A DNA stretch of 64,000 nt from Ciona intestinalis (lineage: Eukaryota > Chordata > Ascidiacea > Phlebobranchia > Cionidae). Where the stretch lies: the NCBI RefSeq assembly GCF_000224145.3, contig NC_020175.2:504480-568479 (forward strand). The letters run 5' to 3'. The notes beneath the pieces are model-generated. The model saw only the letters and a program-made list of their open reading frames with translations. It was not told the DNA's origin and made no database searches. Of this stretch, positions 29,735 through 41,390 are shown piece by piece (the first letter of the stretch is position 1; the number at the start of each line of letters is the position of its first letter). The position numbers were made by a program, and so were the translations under genes.

Positions 29735-31774
29735 GTGGAAAACCGCGGCAGTGAAACCGAAACCAGCAATATAATCCAACAATTTACGAACGACTTTGAT
29801 AATCGGCTTCGAGCATGGCTGCAATTTGTACGGACAATATTTTCCAATAAAAGTCTTAACGTTGTAAAGTAAAATTAAATATTTTATGGCTTTTCAAAGG
29901 AGCTAACACGGTAATTACGAATTTAAAGGGTCAGCCTAAAACATGGTCTTCTAGAATACGTTATCGCTATATAGATAAAAGAGAAAAATAAATAAGTTTT
30001 AAATGAACGAATTTTATACTTCCGTTACGATGCTTACTTTTTTATAAACATAAACCGACGATGTCGCAGTATCAGGTCCACAGTCTACAGAATGAGCTAA
30101 TACGCAATCCGGATCAGTTGAATTATCATTTGACATGGATTTAGGAACACACCCACAGCCATAACTTGAAGACTTTGTGGACCAATCTTGGCAACCCCTT
30201 GTCGCCCCACAACACTCAAGCTGAAAGTTGAAATATTGAAAACATATCGCAATGTGGGGTAAGATCGGATATACGGTAAGCAACTAAATCCTGTAATGCA
30301 TAATAGTGTTTTGAATCTCTCTTTTACAGTGGCAGGTTTTTGTTTTGTAATAATTTTGCAAACATTCTTTGTTTAGGGGTCGAGAAAAACGAAAATACGT
30401 CCCATCTAACCCCAACCAACTATATAAGTTATTCGTATAGCATATTGGCAAAGATCATAAACTTACGATTTGTTGAGTTCTTACATGGTGAAAATGACTT
30501 TCTTTTGTTAAGGAAACAACAACAATGTTGTTGTAAATCTTGTATTCCATCTGGAACCAATTAAAACATCTATCAAAAAGTGTTGTCATTGGCTTTATTT
30601 TTTTTAGAGCGCAAAACAATCAAATGGGCTAAAAAATATCTCAAGGCAATTGTAGCTATTTAACTGTATATCTGTAAATTGATTGGTTGTGCGCATGGGT
30701 AGCTTACCTGGTTGTACCTTGAAGACAAGGCGACGACACCAAGAACAAATTCAATGACAGTAAGGGCTAAGAGCATTCCTATATTCTAAATGAAAATTAA
30801 AAGTGAAAATATTTGTGATGGTAGCTGTACAGGTGTTATACCGTATAGTCCAATGGTGAGTTTGTTTTGTCCAGCCCTTCGCACCCCAGAATAGTAGTGG
30901 TGTATATTAAGATTCCAAGTGCGTAGAAGGTCCCATCTGTATAATGTTCACAAACTTGCGTTAGTCCTAGATTTCTCATTTTATAAATAATTTCAGTTAA
31001 TATTTATCTATTCTGAAACAGTTACGAAGCTCAAATTAATTAAACCAGCGAAGAAAATGGAATTAGCGACCAAACGACAGTCGTTAAAACACAGTATACA
31101 ACTCGTATGGCTGTGGTTCTTTAAAAAAAATAAGATGTAATTTAAAATATTCATAGTAGGATGAGGGAAGATGGGACACCTTTTTATTCTATTTTCTCGT
31201 TCCATTTGGTATTAAACAAATAACATTTCAAGAATTATAAAACCGTATCGCCACGACTTACATAGACCGATGTGAATTGTTTAAAACTTGATCAAGATAT
31301 TTAGATATTATGTGCTAAATGTGTCCCATCTTCCCCCATAGTACTATACCATAAAGATAATATAGAATATAAGACAACATATACAACTTACAAACATATG
31401 TAAAATCCTCGAAACCTGCCGCTTGTAAAGAATAAGGCAGAGGTATATCGGAGTTAGCGACTGCACCTCCCGAGAGGAAAACACAACTCAAAACCTGAAT
31501 GATAGTAGGATAGAACAAGTTTTCATTCACTTTTTTGTCCCATTTATGAACGAATATTTACAAAGTTATATAACTGTATAGCCACGCGACTCTGAAGGGG
31601 CGTTGTTAATTGTTAAAAATACAATCGGAAGTATTGAGTTTAGGTGTTAACGATATCCCATCTTATTCCACAGTAGGCTACTACCACTATCTCTAGTAGG
31701 TCGTGCTACTACACAACCTATTGGTAAAGGTTACTTACTAAATTCAAAAACAGAAGAACATGAGCTTTTTTCAT
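29735..31774 (-). CDS. Tetraspanin A, last exon not found
   Basis: Four-helix membrane protein of the tetraspanin family. Exons: 31739-31774, 31392-31494, 30842-30936, 30708-30785, 30467-30550, 30038-30220 and 29735-29818; phases agree and give 221 residues before the missing end. Helix 1 starts in MKKAHVLLFLNL. Helix 2 is in YALGILIYTTTILGC and helix 3 in NIGMLLALTVIEFVLGVVAL. The large outer loop has the diagnostic CCG (LECCGATRGCQDW) and further cysteines in YGCGCVP. Helix 4 follows PCSKPIIK. This is the most diverged member of the array: the usual GIW after helix 1 is absent and the CCG after helix 2 is reduced to LGCEG. The final cytosolic exon is expected below 29735, possibly in the N gap. 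Confidence 0.8.
30248..30416. repeat. MITE-like element, diverged copy
   Basis: Ends are ATGTGGGGTAAGATCGGATA and CGTCCCATCTAACCCCAAC; the centre keeps ACATTCTTTGTTTA. It lies in a tetraspanin A intron. Confidence 0.5.
31153..31348. repeat. MITE-like element, nearly full copy
   Basis: Starts ATAGTAGGATGAGGGAAGAT and ends GTCCCATCTTCCCCCATAGT, with the family core TTATAAAACCGTATC between. It lies in a tetraspanin A intron. Confidence 0.8.
31501..31684. repeat. MITE-like element, diverged copy at a splice site
   Basis: Keeps GATAGTAGGATAGAA at one end and CCCATCTTATTCCACAGTAG at the other. Its left end lies about 4 bp from the acceptor AG of the second exon of tetraspanin A. Confidence 0.6.
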
Positions 31775-32123
31775 TGTAGCAACAGGTATGGGTCCTATAT
31801 ACTCGAAGACACAGTGAAATAAACACAGTTTTAATTGCATACAAATCAACAGCTTTATCGCACTACACTGCGCACCTAATGTAACCGGGTGGGAAAGTAA
31901 TTATTTGCTATAGTTTGATTGACTGTTGGTTTCCATGGTCACGGACACACGCGTCGTACTTATACCTCGGTACTAATTAAACATGGTTAGCTCGTTGTTT
32001 GTCTGTTATAGGTGTATAGCGACTACGCTCCTTTTTTTCCATTTAAATGTAATTATTTTTTAACTGCAAGCTTGTTTTCACAACTGTTGTTTTGTCGCTA
32101 TATATCGCTATAACTTATTATTA

Positions 32124-32297
32124 TAATGGTGTGGAAGAATATGGGACACATTTTCCCTCTATTATCTCGTCCCATTTGGTAGTAAACAAAGAATATCCTT
32201 ATACGACTCTCATAGGCCGTTTTGAATGGTTTAAAACACGATCAGGATATTTGGACACTATTTGCTAATGGTGTCCTGTATTCCCCACCCTACTATA
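32124..32297. repeat. MITE-like element
   Basis: Shows GAATATGGGACACATTTTCC, the GTCCCATTTGGTAGTAAAC core and a CCCCACCCTACTATAT end. Confidence 0.75.
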
Positions 32298-32607
32298 TAT
32301 TGGAAATTCACAGTATAGGCCTAAACGGTAGGAATATTTTGTAGTGCAGATCGTCGCCGTATATCTACATTACCAAATTTCACCTCTCGGGCAACACATA
32401 AGGTGTCATGTCTAGACTTTCTCATACACTCGGGCACTCTGGACATTTCCACGACACTTTAGTTTTATAAAATAATAGTTTATTTTGTTATAGAATGTTA
32501 ATTGAAAGTAATTGGTGAATTGGTCATTCGTACGTTACGGCCACAGTGCAGAACATATGTTGATAATTAATTAAAAATTCACTTTAAACATAAATTGGTA
32601 AATATTT

Positions 32608-32658
32608 GCATAACCACCAGCATTTCATAACCACTAGCATTGCATAACCACTAGCATG
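32608..32658. repeat. Minisatellite, about 16-bp unit, three units
   Basis: GCATAACCACYAGCATT-type unit repeated three times with small changes. Confidence 0.8.
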
Positions 32659-32997
32659 CGTGATATAAAGACATCAACATTGCGCACATACCAACTATTG
32701 TTTAATTACGTTGCTACGGTAACATCACAATATACTTTAATCAATGCCGAGAAAATGATCAACCACAGTTATAAAGGGCACTCTCTTCATACAAAATACA
32801 AACAAAGGCTGTTTTAAAGTTAAAAAAAAGAAAGTCCTATCAGAATGTCGCACAAATATTTTCAATAGTTGTTTTACAAATTAGAGCAAAGATTACGGTT
32901 TTTTATCGGTAAACGCTCGGTATCATTGAAGACACACAAAAATAAATTTGCAACACTCGGCGAATATGTCTATATACAAAACTCCATGAATAAGTTG

Positions 32998-34812
32998 TCA
33001 ATTTTCAAAACGTCTTTTCAATGCCGCAAACACAGAGAAAATCTAAAACACAAATAAAAAATTATAAAGACATAGAAACCAACAAAACTTTTCACGAGAA
33101 AGTTTTTTCCACGACCTACTTCAAAAATGGTAGCAGTTATTCCAACCCCCCCGTATACGGACAAGTTGTATGAAATGGTCTGGAAAACAACATCCGAGCA
33201 TGGCTGGTAAAAAAATATTGTAAAAATGAGAATATATAATTATAGACATGTTTTACCAGAACTTTCGCGGAACTACGGTTTTAATTATGGTAACTATTCT
33301 TATTTGTTTACTACTTGATTGGATAAAAAAACAGAGAAATACACTATCTTGCCCCCTGGGTAATAACATATAGGACTTCAAGTCACATACGATTCCCCTT
33401 ACAATACCTGTGTGTAAATAAAGGTCGACCGGGTTTCATTATTATTATCCCCTTTGCACATTTGTGCAGAAGCATGATCACAGTAATCCCGAGACTCTGT
33501 ATTAGGATCGCATCCACAACCAAAGCTTGACGAACCTATCTCCCAGTCCATGCAACCCCTTGTCTTACCGCAACACTTCAACTATAAAACACAAGATTTG
33601 TCTTCAAAGTTTGCACTTGTTTATTAAATTAACAAGTAACGTTATTTATGCCTCAATGTTCTATAAGGCGTTTATTGGGAGATATCTTTGTTGACTTGTT
33701 CCTGTAATAGGCTAAAGTGGCAACTAAATTATAGACGTATATACGTTAAAACAAATCTATAATATTTGTTGACGAAGAAGTAGACAAAAAGCAATAAAGC
33801 AAAACATATGGGTATATGATTTTAAAATGGGGTCATGAACCACGAATATAGTTGAGAATCTATAAAAATGTTCAATATCATTATTTACCTCATTTTCATA
33901 CTTTACCAAGTCGGTATTATTCAGTGATGCAAGTGAGTGTTCTTCTACCACCATGCTCTTATTAATTCGTGTACGTAACTACAAAAATAAACTGCGTTTT
34001 AGCATTTGCATATAGCTATATAAAGTGTTGTTTTCAAGAGCATTTTTAACTTATAGTTATAACTTCATTGCCAATTTTCAGCATAAATTAAAAAGCTACC
34101 GTACCGTGTCTTTTTCTGTAAAAGCCAGAATTGAATACTCAAGTTGAAACGTAAGTATCACAAAAAGAAATCCCAAATACTGCAACAAATTCAGTTTAAA
34201 AAGAAAATTTCGAGATTCACCATATATTACCATCATTACTGTTTCTTTGTGCGAATCAATATAGAAACCAAATATTGAAGTCGGTATCAACAAGAAGCCA
34301 AGTAGGGTAAAGACCAAAGCTCCTGTAATTTTTTATACACCATGAATTTTATTTTATCTTTAAACTAAAACAGGTCGCACTATATGGGACAGGGCAAAAG
34401 ACGGGAAGCAATCAAACTACAGTTAAGATATTCCATAAGTTAAACAAGTATACATAAATAAAAGGGTTCCAATAATTTTTACGATTGCTTCATTAATACA
34501 TTTGATAACCATATACCTGGCTGGCACAGATACAATCCTGATAGTTTAATAGCATCAACTGTTACAGGGTCTGAGAAGAAACATATTCCAAGACTGACAA
34601 GAGTAATGCCAAACACCTGCGAAATGTGTGTTTTATTGGTATGAGTTGCATATCTTTATGTCGTTTATGTAAATTTAACAATGGCAAAATAAGCCCGATT
34701 TCATTAGGTCATTAAATTTACAAGTTTTGCTTTTAAACAAAAATCCATAAATATGTCTTACCAACAAAAAGATGTTGAAGATATAAAAGCAGCCTTTGCT
34801 TTTCTTTGACAT
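32998..34812 (-). CDS. Tetraspanin B
   Basis: Complete tetraspanin of 236 residues in eight exons: 34762-34812, 34517-34616, 34231-34322, 34105-34179, 33889-33978, 33408-33581, 33120-33203 and 32998-33042. Phases close exactly. Helix 1 spans MSKKSKGCFYIFNIFLL and VFGITLVSLGI, helix 2 is in ALVFTLLGFLLIPTSIFGFY, helix 3 in YLGFLFVILTFQLEYSIL, helix 4 in VYGGVGITATIF. The outer loop has LKCCGKTRGCMDWE and FGCGCDP with PCS before helix 4. The short tail (IFSVFAALKRRFEN) has no cysteine, unlike D to F. The CCG normally found after helix 2 is replaced by FGFY. The intron between exons 3 and 4 is only 51 bp and free of stops, so reading through it would add 17 residues. The last exon is assigned by phase, acceptor and position; similarity there is weak. 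Confidence 0.85.
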
Positions 34813-35520
34813 TTTTGAACGAATTTATCTTCATGTAATATTAAATGAATGAATGAATAAATAACAAAGATTGTTTGCCAAGTTCAACAAATTAAATTAC
34901 AAACGTACGTATTCTGTCTTAAAAGTAGAAACGTATAGTTTCTCTGCCCTGAACTACCTCCCAAGTTTACAATATTCTCTCTTTACTATTTCTTGTCTAT
35001 GGTCGCTAATTGGAACGTGTTTACGCGAACTAACTCCGACAGCAATAAAGGTAAGGCTGCGGTTTTTAATTAAACGTAAAGAAAGTTCGATTCATTTGTT
35101 AAAGTTAAAGATTAACAACATCAAACGTGACTAACCTACGAAACCTAGCGATAAGTAATGTGTATACATTATAGATACAAATTTAAAATTAAAAGTATAC
35201 TATGTCACGCGTCAATGTTAAAAGGCCTAAACACCCAAATGTACATCGCGTTAAAAGATAGAGTGTGTTTTTTTCTTATTTTAACGACACTTTACTTGTT
35301 TTAATCGGTTCTGTATAACCAAAGATATTCCAGCTCAAACACCGTGAAATTCATAAAACTGCTTTGAAAGTTGCGTGGCGAAAAAAATAATGAGAAGTGT
35401 ACCACCCACGTGACAAAATTGTTAAAGCGTGGCCACTCTCAAAAAGGCGCGAGGCAGTGTTTTCAGCGAGACTCGGCTTCAGTATGTATAGATACGTCTA
35501 CACTAACTTTGGTACAGATA

Positions 35521-35717
35521 TATAGTAGGGTGGCGGAAGACGGACACCTTTAGCACATAATATTTAAATATCCTAAGCGCTTTTTTAACAATTAACAACG
35601 GTCGATTGGAGTCGTGAGGATACGGTTTAATAATTATTTGAATGTTCTTTGTTTACTACAAAATGGAACGAGAAAATGGAATGAAAATATGTCCCATCTT
35701 CCCCCACCCTACTATAT
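35521..35717. repeat. MITE-like element, inverted orientation
   Basis: TATAGTAGGGTGGCGGAAGA at one end, TCTTCCCCCACCCTACTATA at the other; the inner part begins TTTAGCACATAATATTTAAA. Confidence 0.85.
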
Positions 35718-36023
35718 GTATTATCTATACAGCATGTAAACAAGCTTTGTGTTTTATAACGAGAATGAGTGACCATTTAACTGATGACGAGGATAAAATA
35801 GATGTTTGCACTTTTGAGCTAAAAGTTTTGAACCAGAATATTCAGATGCTGAACTGGCATCACATGGTTCAACTGATCACTCGGCATAGTATAGAAAGTC
35901 ACTGATCTTTTTAAAAATATTCCTTGCATTAATGAGTGACACTTATAAACACAGAAAACGCGCGTTATACAGCAACTTGTAGACAAGCGAATAAAAAAAC
36001 GCGGGTTCCGCTTTTAACAATGC

Positions 36024-36033
36024 GTCACGTGAC
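36024..36033. promoter_or_regulatory. GTCACGTGAC palindrome (E-box / CLEAR-like)
   Basis: Perfect 10-bp palindrome identical to the core consensus bound by MITF/TFE factors, about 1.2 kb upstream of tetraspanin B. Function is inferred only from the motif. Confidence 0.25.
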
Positions 36034-36458
36034 TAGAACGCCACAATCACGAAGCTCGTAGTAAAAAAGGGTAGCGCTAGAGATCACTGTTTGAGGACGA
36101 ATATCTACGCCTATACTGGACCAATTTTAATAAGCAAGGTATTTTTGGAATCAATAAAACGGTCGCTCTTAGAATTTACCACAAAATTGAGGGTATAACA
36201 TGGGGTCTGTTTACGCACTTTAAAAGAAAATTAAATGAAAATGTGTACAGTTTGAATGTGTATAACGAACGCAAATATGTTTGAAAATGGACATGATAAC
36301 AGTCGATATTCAACCATCATAAATACAAACAACAAAAATACTCACATCTATAATCATTACACGAAATCGTGAAGTGCCGTAACATTGTGATTTATGTCCA
36401 AACTACGTTACTAACAATTTCTATAAAGTGCACAGTCGTTATTTTGCATAAAAATAAT

Positions 36459-36655
36459 AAGGAGAGGTAAGATGGGACACCTTTCATTCTATTTTATCGT
36501 CTCATTTGCTAGTTGTAAACAAAGAACTTTTAAAGAGTTATAAAACCGTAGCTTCACAACTCCCATATATAGACTGCTGTTGTTAAGTGTTTAAAACACA
36601 ATCATAATATTCGGATATTATGTGCTAAGGGTGTTCCGTCTTCTCCCACCCTAAT
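36459..36655. repeat. MITE-like element
   Basis: GGTAAGATGGGACACCTTTC at one end and GTCTTCTCCCACCCTA at the other, with the TTATAAAACCGTA core. Confidence 0.75.
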
Positions 36656-37448
36656 AAAAAAAATAGACTTCGTATATATAATAGATGTAACCACTTCGTA
36701 GTATTAAACCATATAACCTTGCACAAATCAATAGGTAGACTTACCTTATACATATTAACTGTGGTATATTCGTACATGTGAGTTATGCAACCTTTTCAGA
36801 TGTATTGTAGTAAGAATAGACTTGTTTCAGTTCTATATATATAAAACACAATGCCAGCAACAATGTTGAAAAACATTGCATTTAAGTAATACACTGCAAT
36901 CAGTTAAATATCGCAGTAATATCAAACCAAACTAACTTTTCAATTCAAGACTTTTTTAAACATTACTACCTGCTGCTTTACTGCAACGTTCAACTGAAAT
37001 TATAAAACAGTAAAGAACGCGCCGTCAGCAAATTACTTGCGTCGTGTCTACGATCATTAAAAGCGCGCATAACTTACGCCTGCCACGCAGCATAAAACAT
37101 GATCAACTTTTTTTATTTAGAAAATAGTTTCAAGCACTTAAGAAAGACATAAAACACGTGATCAGAACTCAGAAAACAGTGGTGATCAATTAAGAATATA
37201 ATTTGGCATGAGCGTATATAACACATGCACACTGCCTATATACAGTTTGAATACGGATTCAGAATAAAAGCAATTAAAATTCAGTATTACGTTCGTGCAT
37301 CGGGAGCATAACATGTTTGAACTTCAGCCGCTCCCAACTTTGTTATCACAACACAGCAGAAACAGAGTCATGACTATGGCTAAGATCTGGCGTAAAACAA
37401 AAACGTGTCAGAGAAAAGCAATGTGAATATTCTAAATTAGCAACTTAC

Positions 37449-40227
37449 CTCTATTGCACTGAACGCTATTCCTACACCACCAACCACGAGTAAATTTTGA
37501 GACAGAACGTTATAAATCGATTCAGAGCATGGCTGCAATAGTAGAACACAAAAATATTAATCAAATAATCCGCATATATTTCATATTTGAAAGTTATTAA
37601 GGGTACATTGAAGCAATATGTGATATGCGGACATCAGCGGAGTTTAAAAGAGTCTATTTTCTCCAAGGTTTAGCACCCGAGATATCATACTTATTACATT
37701 AATTATATACCATGGCTACTTAGTAGGATAAGTGCCAGAGAGTTAAGTCTATTTTTTTATTTAGTGGCTATCAAGCTGTATTATCGTATCCAAGTCCACG
37801 AACAATATGTGGAGAAACAATGGAATATATAGTGTCCGCGAGTATGAAATATAATTGTGGTGCTCTAAAGGGCATATTTAACCGTCGAAACTACTAGAAT
37901 ATATTCCTTACTTGTAAATAAATTCGTGTCGAATTTGACAAACAATTTGCCGGTACTGGTACACAGTTTTCCGAAGTAGTGTTGCATTCGCAGCCAAAGC
38001 TTTTGGATTCTAATTCCCAGTCAATACACCCTTGTGTAGCACCACAGCATTCAAACTGCAATTAAACAATGATTTAGCTCAACATAAAATCCACACATAA
38101 CTTTGTTTTATATTCGATTACACAAGGTCTGTTATGTGGCATGCGAACATGAAATATACTATATAGTATACGCGATTATAAAAAGCATGACTAGTATAAA
38201 AGGCATGGGTTACAATGGTAACCAGAGAAAGGGCGGAAACGAGTTTTAAATCTAGTAATGATTTTACTGTATAACAGAGCAACTTCACACATCACAATTG
38301 ATATTATAACGTAATCTTACACTTTGTTCAAGTTCCTTGTAATTACTGTCTGTCGTTTTGTTTAGCAAAGTTCCAGTAACGTTCATATTTGAGTTTATTT
38401 TACTTTCCAGCTGTAATGAATGTACCAGTTACGTAGTAATGATGTACGTCAGCAGGAACTTATTTTACAAGTGTTAAAACGCAAAATCGTATAACTGGAG
38501 CCTGGGTTAAAAGAAACATCAGTACAAAAGTGTGTGAGTGGGTATTTTAACTGTAGCCTGTAATATCTTATAATGTTTTCACAATTACTTACAGAGTATA
38601 TGGTATAGGGGAAGATGAGACACCTTTTCATTATATTTGTTCGTCCCACTTTGTAGTAAACCCATAGACCGTTAATTGTTTAAAACATGATCAGGATATT
38701 TCGATATAATATGCTAAAGGTGACCCGTCTTCCCCAAACCTACTAAATATAAGGATGTTACACCAGTAGTTTAAAAAGTACCGCAGTTTAAGTGAAAGAT
38801 AAAATCTTTATAATACATTTAATTTATTCAGTTACCGAAGTGTTGTTTTCCAGTGCCCAGATTCCTATTCCAATCTCTGCAGCAAAAATCCCACCCAGAA
38901 AAATAATATACTGCAGAATTATAAAATGTGTAAACCATGCAAACTATAATTATTATATCCATACCATTATTTTAAGACTGCTTTTCTTATTATGGACTCC
39001 ACAGCAGCCTATAAACCCAACAAGGAATATGATCGAGCCAACCACTACAAACACGATGGCGCCTGTGAGTAGAGAGAGACATGAGGTATGAGTACTCCCT
39101 GTTCGTTGGGTATTATGTATTCATTCATTAGTTTAGTATATCATTAACAATTTTACAAAATGTTAAAGTTTGTCTAGACTCAATACACACGTTATAGCAT
39201 CCGCGTAAAATGACGCGTTGCACCGGTTTACGTGTTGACGAATATTGCGGTATACCTCCTTATAGGAGCGTTTACATATTCGTTTCCCCGGGTAACTAAA
39301 ACAGAAGGCTGTGTGTATTTTGTGATTATGTTATTTGTAGGGCGTGTTGTGCAATCAAAGTCAACGTCATGACGCTAACTGATGGCTGGATTCTTATAGG
39401 CTTAGAAATTATAACCTAGCCTTCCTCAAAGACGCTGTAGGGTGTTTGCTACACATTCTGTTGTCGCCAGGCGTAATATAAGTCTGAAAAGACATTTTGG
39501 CAATTTTAATTACATTTTAATGAACCGACGTTTTGGCGTCCTATTCAGGGCGACTTTATTAGGGTATACGTAACCTGTAAAGAACGACCAATTCCCATCA
39601 CATATTAATAGCAAAGCTTGGAGGACTTAATTTCTAAAACTTCTGTTCACGTATAACTGCTGTTTTGTCAGAATACAAGAAAAAAAACTTTTACATTATA
39701 GTTAAATGCTGTTTTATTTACAGCCAAATCCCCCAACCAAGTGGTAACCCTTCAGGGGTTAGAAGTAAAACTTACCAGCTGTATAATCCTCCAAGCCTGA
39801 CACCGTTAATGCTTGCTGTATATCTGAATCCACCAATAACCAAATTCCTATGCCAAGAGTACTAAGACCGGTGAACTACAAAAGTATAACAGCGCATAAC
39901 TTTGTTAAGACATAATAAAAAAATAATTCCAAAAAAACTACACAAGTTTTATTTTTCCGACATAATAATACGCTTTATATTTCTTCATGAACAAGAAAAG
40001 TAGCGTTTAGTCGCCTGCAAATGTAATATGTTATGCAAATTATTTTGCAAAAATAACTATTAAATTACTACACAATACAGATTTCCAGACACGACAAAAA
40101 AAAACGGTTAAAAGTAAAATAATGGCTGACGTCACAGATATATCTAATATTAATTAGCAAGCTTACTTACCCAAATAAATGTATTCAACAGATAGAAGAT
40201 GAAATGTGATATTGAGCAACAACACAT
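37449..40227 (-). CDS. Tetraspanin C, last exon not identified
   Basis: Exons: 40171-40227, 39776-39875, 38965-39062, 38836-38910, 38321-38410, 37912-38055 and 37449-37532, 216 residues with consistent phases. The N-terminus MCCCSISHF has three cysteines, likely palmitoylation sites. Helix 1 is followed by STLGIGIWLLVDSD. Helix 2 (AIVFVVVGSIIFLVGFIGCC) ends in the classical GCCG, helix 3 is followed by EIGIGIWAL. The outer loop carries FECCGATQGCIDWE and a shortened FGCECNTTSENC region, then PCSESIYN before helix 4. The usual eighth exon (a short cytosolic tail) was not found between 36.3 and 37.4 kb; a candidate near 37050 was too weak to accept. Confidence 0.85.
38602..38746. repeat. MITE-like element, internally shortened
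   Basis: GGGGAAGATGAGACACCTTT at one end and CCCGTCTTCCCCAAACCTAC at the other; the ATTATAAAACCG core is deleted. It lies in tetraspanin C, between the exons at 38410 and 38836. Confidence 0.75.
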
Positions 40228-41390
40228 GATGCTTCTGATATTTGTCTAATATAAGATCCTGTATGGTCGTATTAGGTTTAGCTCCCCTGTAATACCTATA
40301 TGTTAGAATATTATATATGGCTTTACACATTTACACAGGATAACGTTATCTTTAAAATGCACCAAGGTAGAATAAGCTAAGTCTACTTTCATTTCACGAA
40401 GACGGCACTAACACTGGCACTAGATACTTACAATTCAGAATTAATGGAAATATATCACCGTTTTGCCTTCAAACTGTTGCGAAACCAATACTAAAACCAA
40501 TTCCCTTAAACCGCTAAAATTATATCTATGTATAAGCGAAGGTAAACACTTTATTCATAAACATATAACATTCTAAATGCCTGTTCTCGAAATCGACTTT
40601 GTGTAGTAAATTTCTTGTCTGATCTAGTACTTTTGCCTTAAACACTTTCGTTGCCAGCGTTTACAACTGTGAAGGCGTATATAGCAGTGCACACAAATAA
40701 TAAGGCGTCGGTCCTCAGTTTCATGACGCACGTAATCATTGGAATCCAATTAACGTCGTCTGTACTGAAATGTTAATCATTTACATTATCAAGTGCTCAC
40801 GTTCGTTTCTTTGGTTACGCGGGTGTTAATACCATAAGTACGCTAGATGGCGCTAAGCGCACTGGGGCAATGAATGGCATTTTATCACCACTTGGGTAAT
40901 TGTAATAAAGTACCGAGACTTTTCTGCATGAATGCTAATTTAAACCAACCATAAGACAGTAAACGGTAACTTTTTAACCCCGAGATAAAATGCCCCCAAC
41001 ACCGAGCTTCAAAGACGTCTCCAGTAACGTTTACTTAGTTTATTGTCGGCAAATGTTTGCTAAACATTAGGTGCGGCTGTCAATAACGTAAATTCCCGGT
41101 TAAATAAAGAGTTTAATATATATTTGGCTGCTCTTAACTTCATTCAAGCATCATAACAGCGCAAGTAAGTTTACCAACTGTATATCGAAAGCATTTTGGA
41201 AAATCCAGCTTAGTCGTCGTCTTTTGGGTATGATTTTAAAAATAACTTATATGACGTAATGATTGCTGGGTTAAATTATTGGGTGTCAAAACAAACACAT
41301 ATATTACATTGGTGTGTAAATTAATTCCAATGCCAGAGTTGTGTTATAAGAAGAAGATTGTGAAGTTCATTTTTAATGTGTTCATATGCC
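40228..41390. other. Intergenic, tetraspanins D / C
   Basis: Upstream region of C and 3' flank of D. It contains one copy of the 3'-flank repeat (41128-41270). No other feature recognised. Confidence 0.5.
41128..41270. repeat. Tetraspanin 3'-flank repeat, copy 1
   Basis: Shares GGCTGCTCTTAACTTCATTC, AGCATCATAACAGC, then TTAGTCGTCGT and TATGACGT with copies at 45595 and 48722. Each lies just downstream of a tetraspanin last exon. Confidence 0.6.

Larger units (their letters stand above)
31775..32997. other. Intergenic, tetraspanins B / A
   Basis: Contains one MITE copy, a short minisatellite and AT-rich DNA; presumably also the tetraspanin A promoter. Confidence 0.5.
34813..37448. other. Intergenic, tetraspanins C / B
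   Basis: 2.6 kb with two MITE copies, a perfect GTCACGTGAC palindrome and no recognised gene. The final exon of tetraspanin C should lie in its right part but was not identified. Confidence 0.5.

Noticed and set aside
34370-34500. Possible further MITE copy in tetraspanin B
   Set aside because: Only a short GGGACAGGGCAAAAGACGGG-like stretch matches; the rest cannot be aligned to the family.
37020-37075. Possible last exon of tetraspanin C (acceptor, then a TRRK-like end)
   Set aside because: The acceptor has no proper pyrimidine tract and the peptide has no similarity to the other tails.
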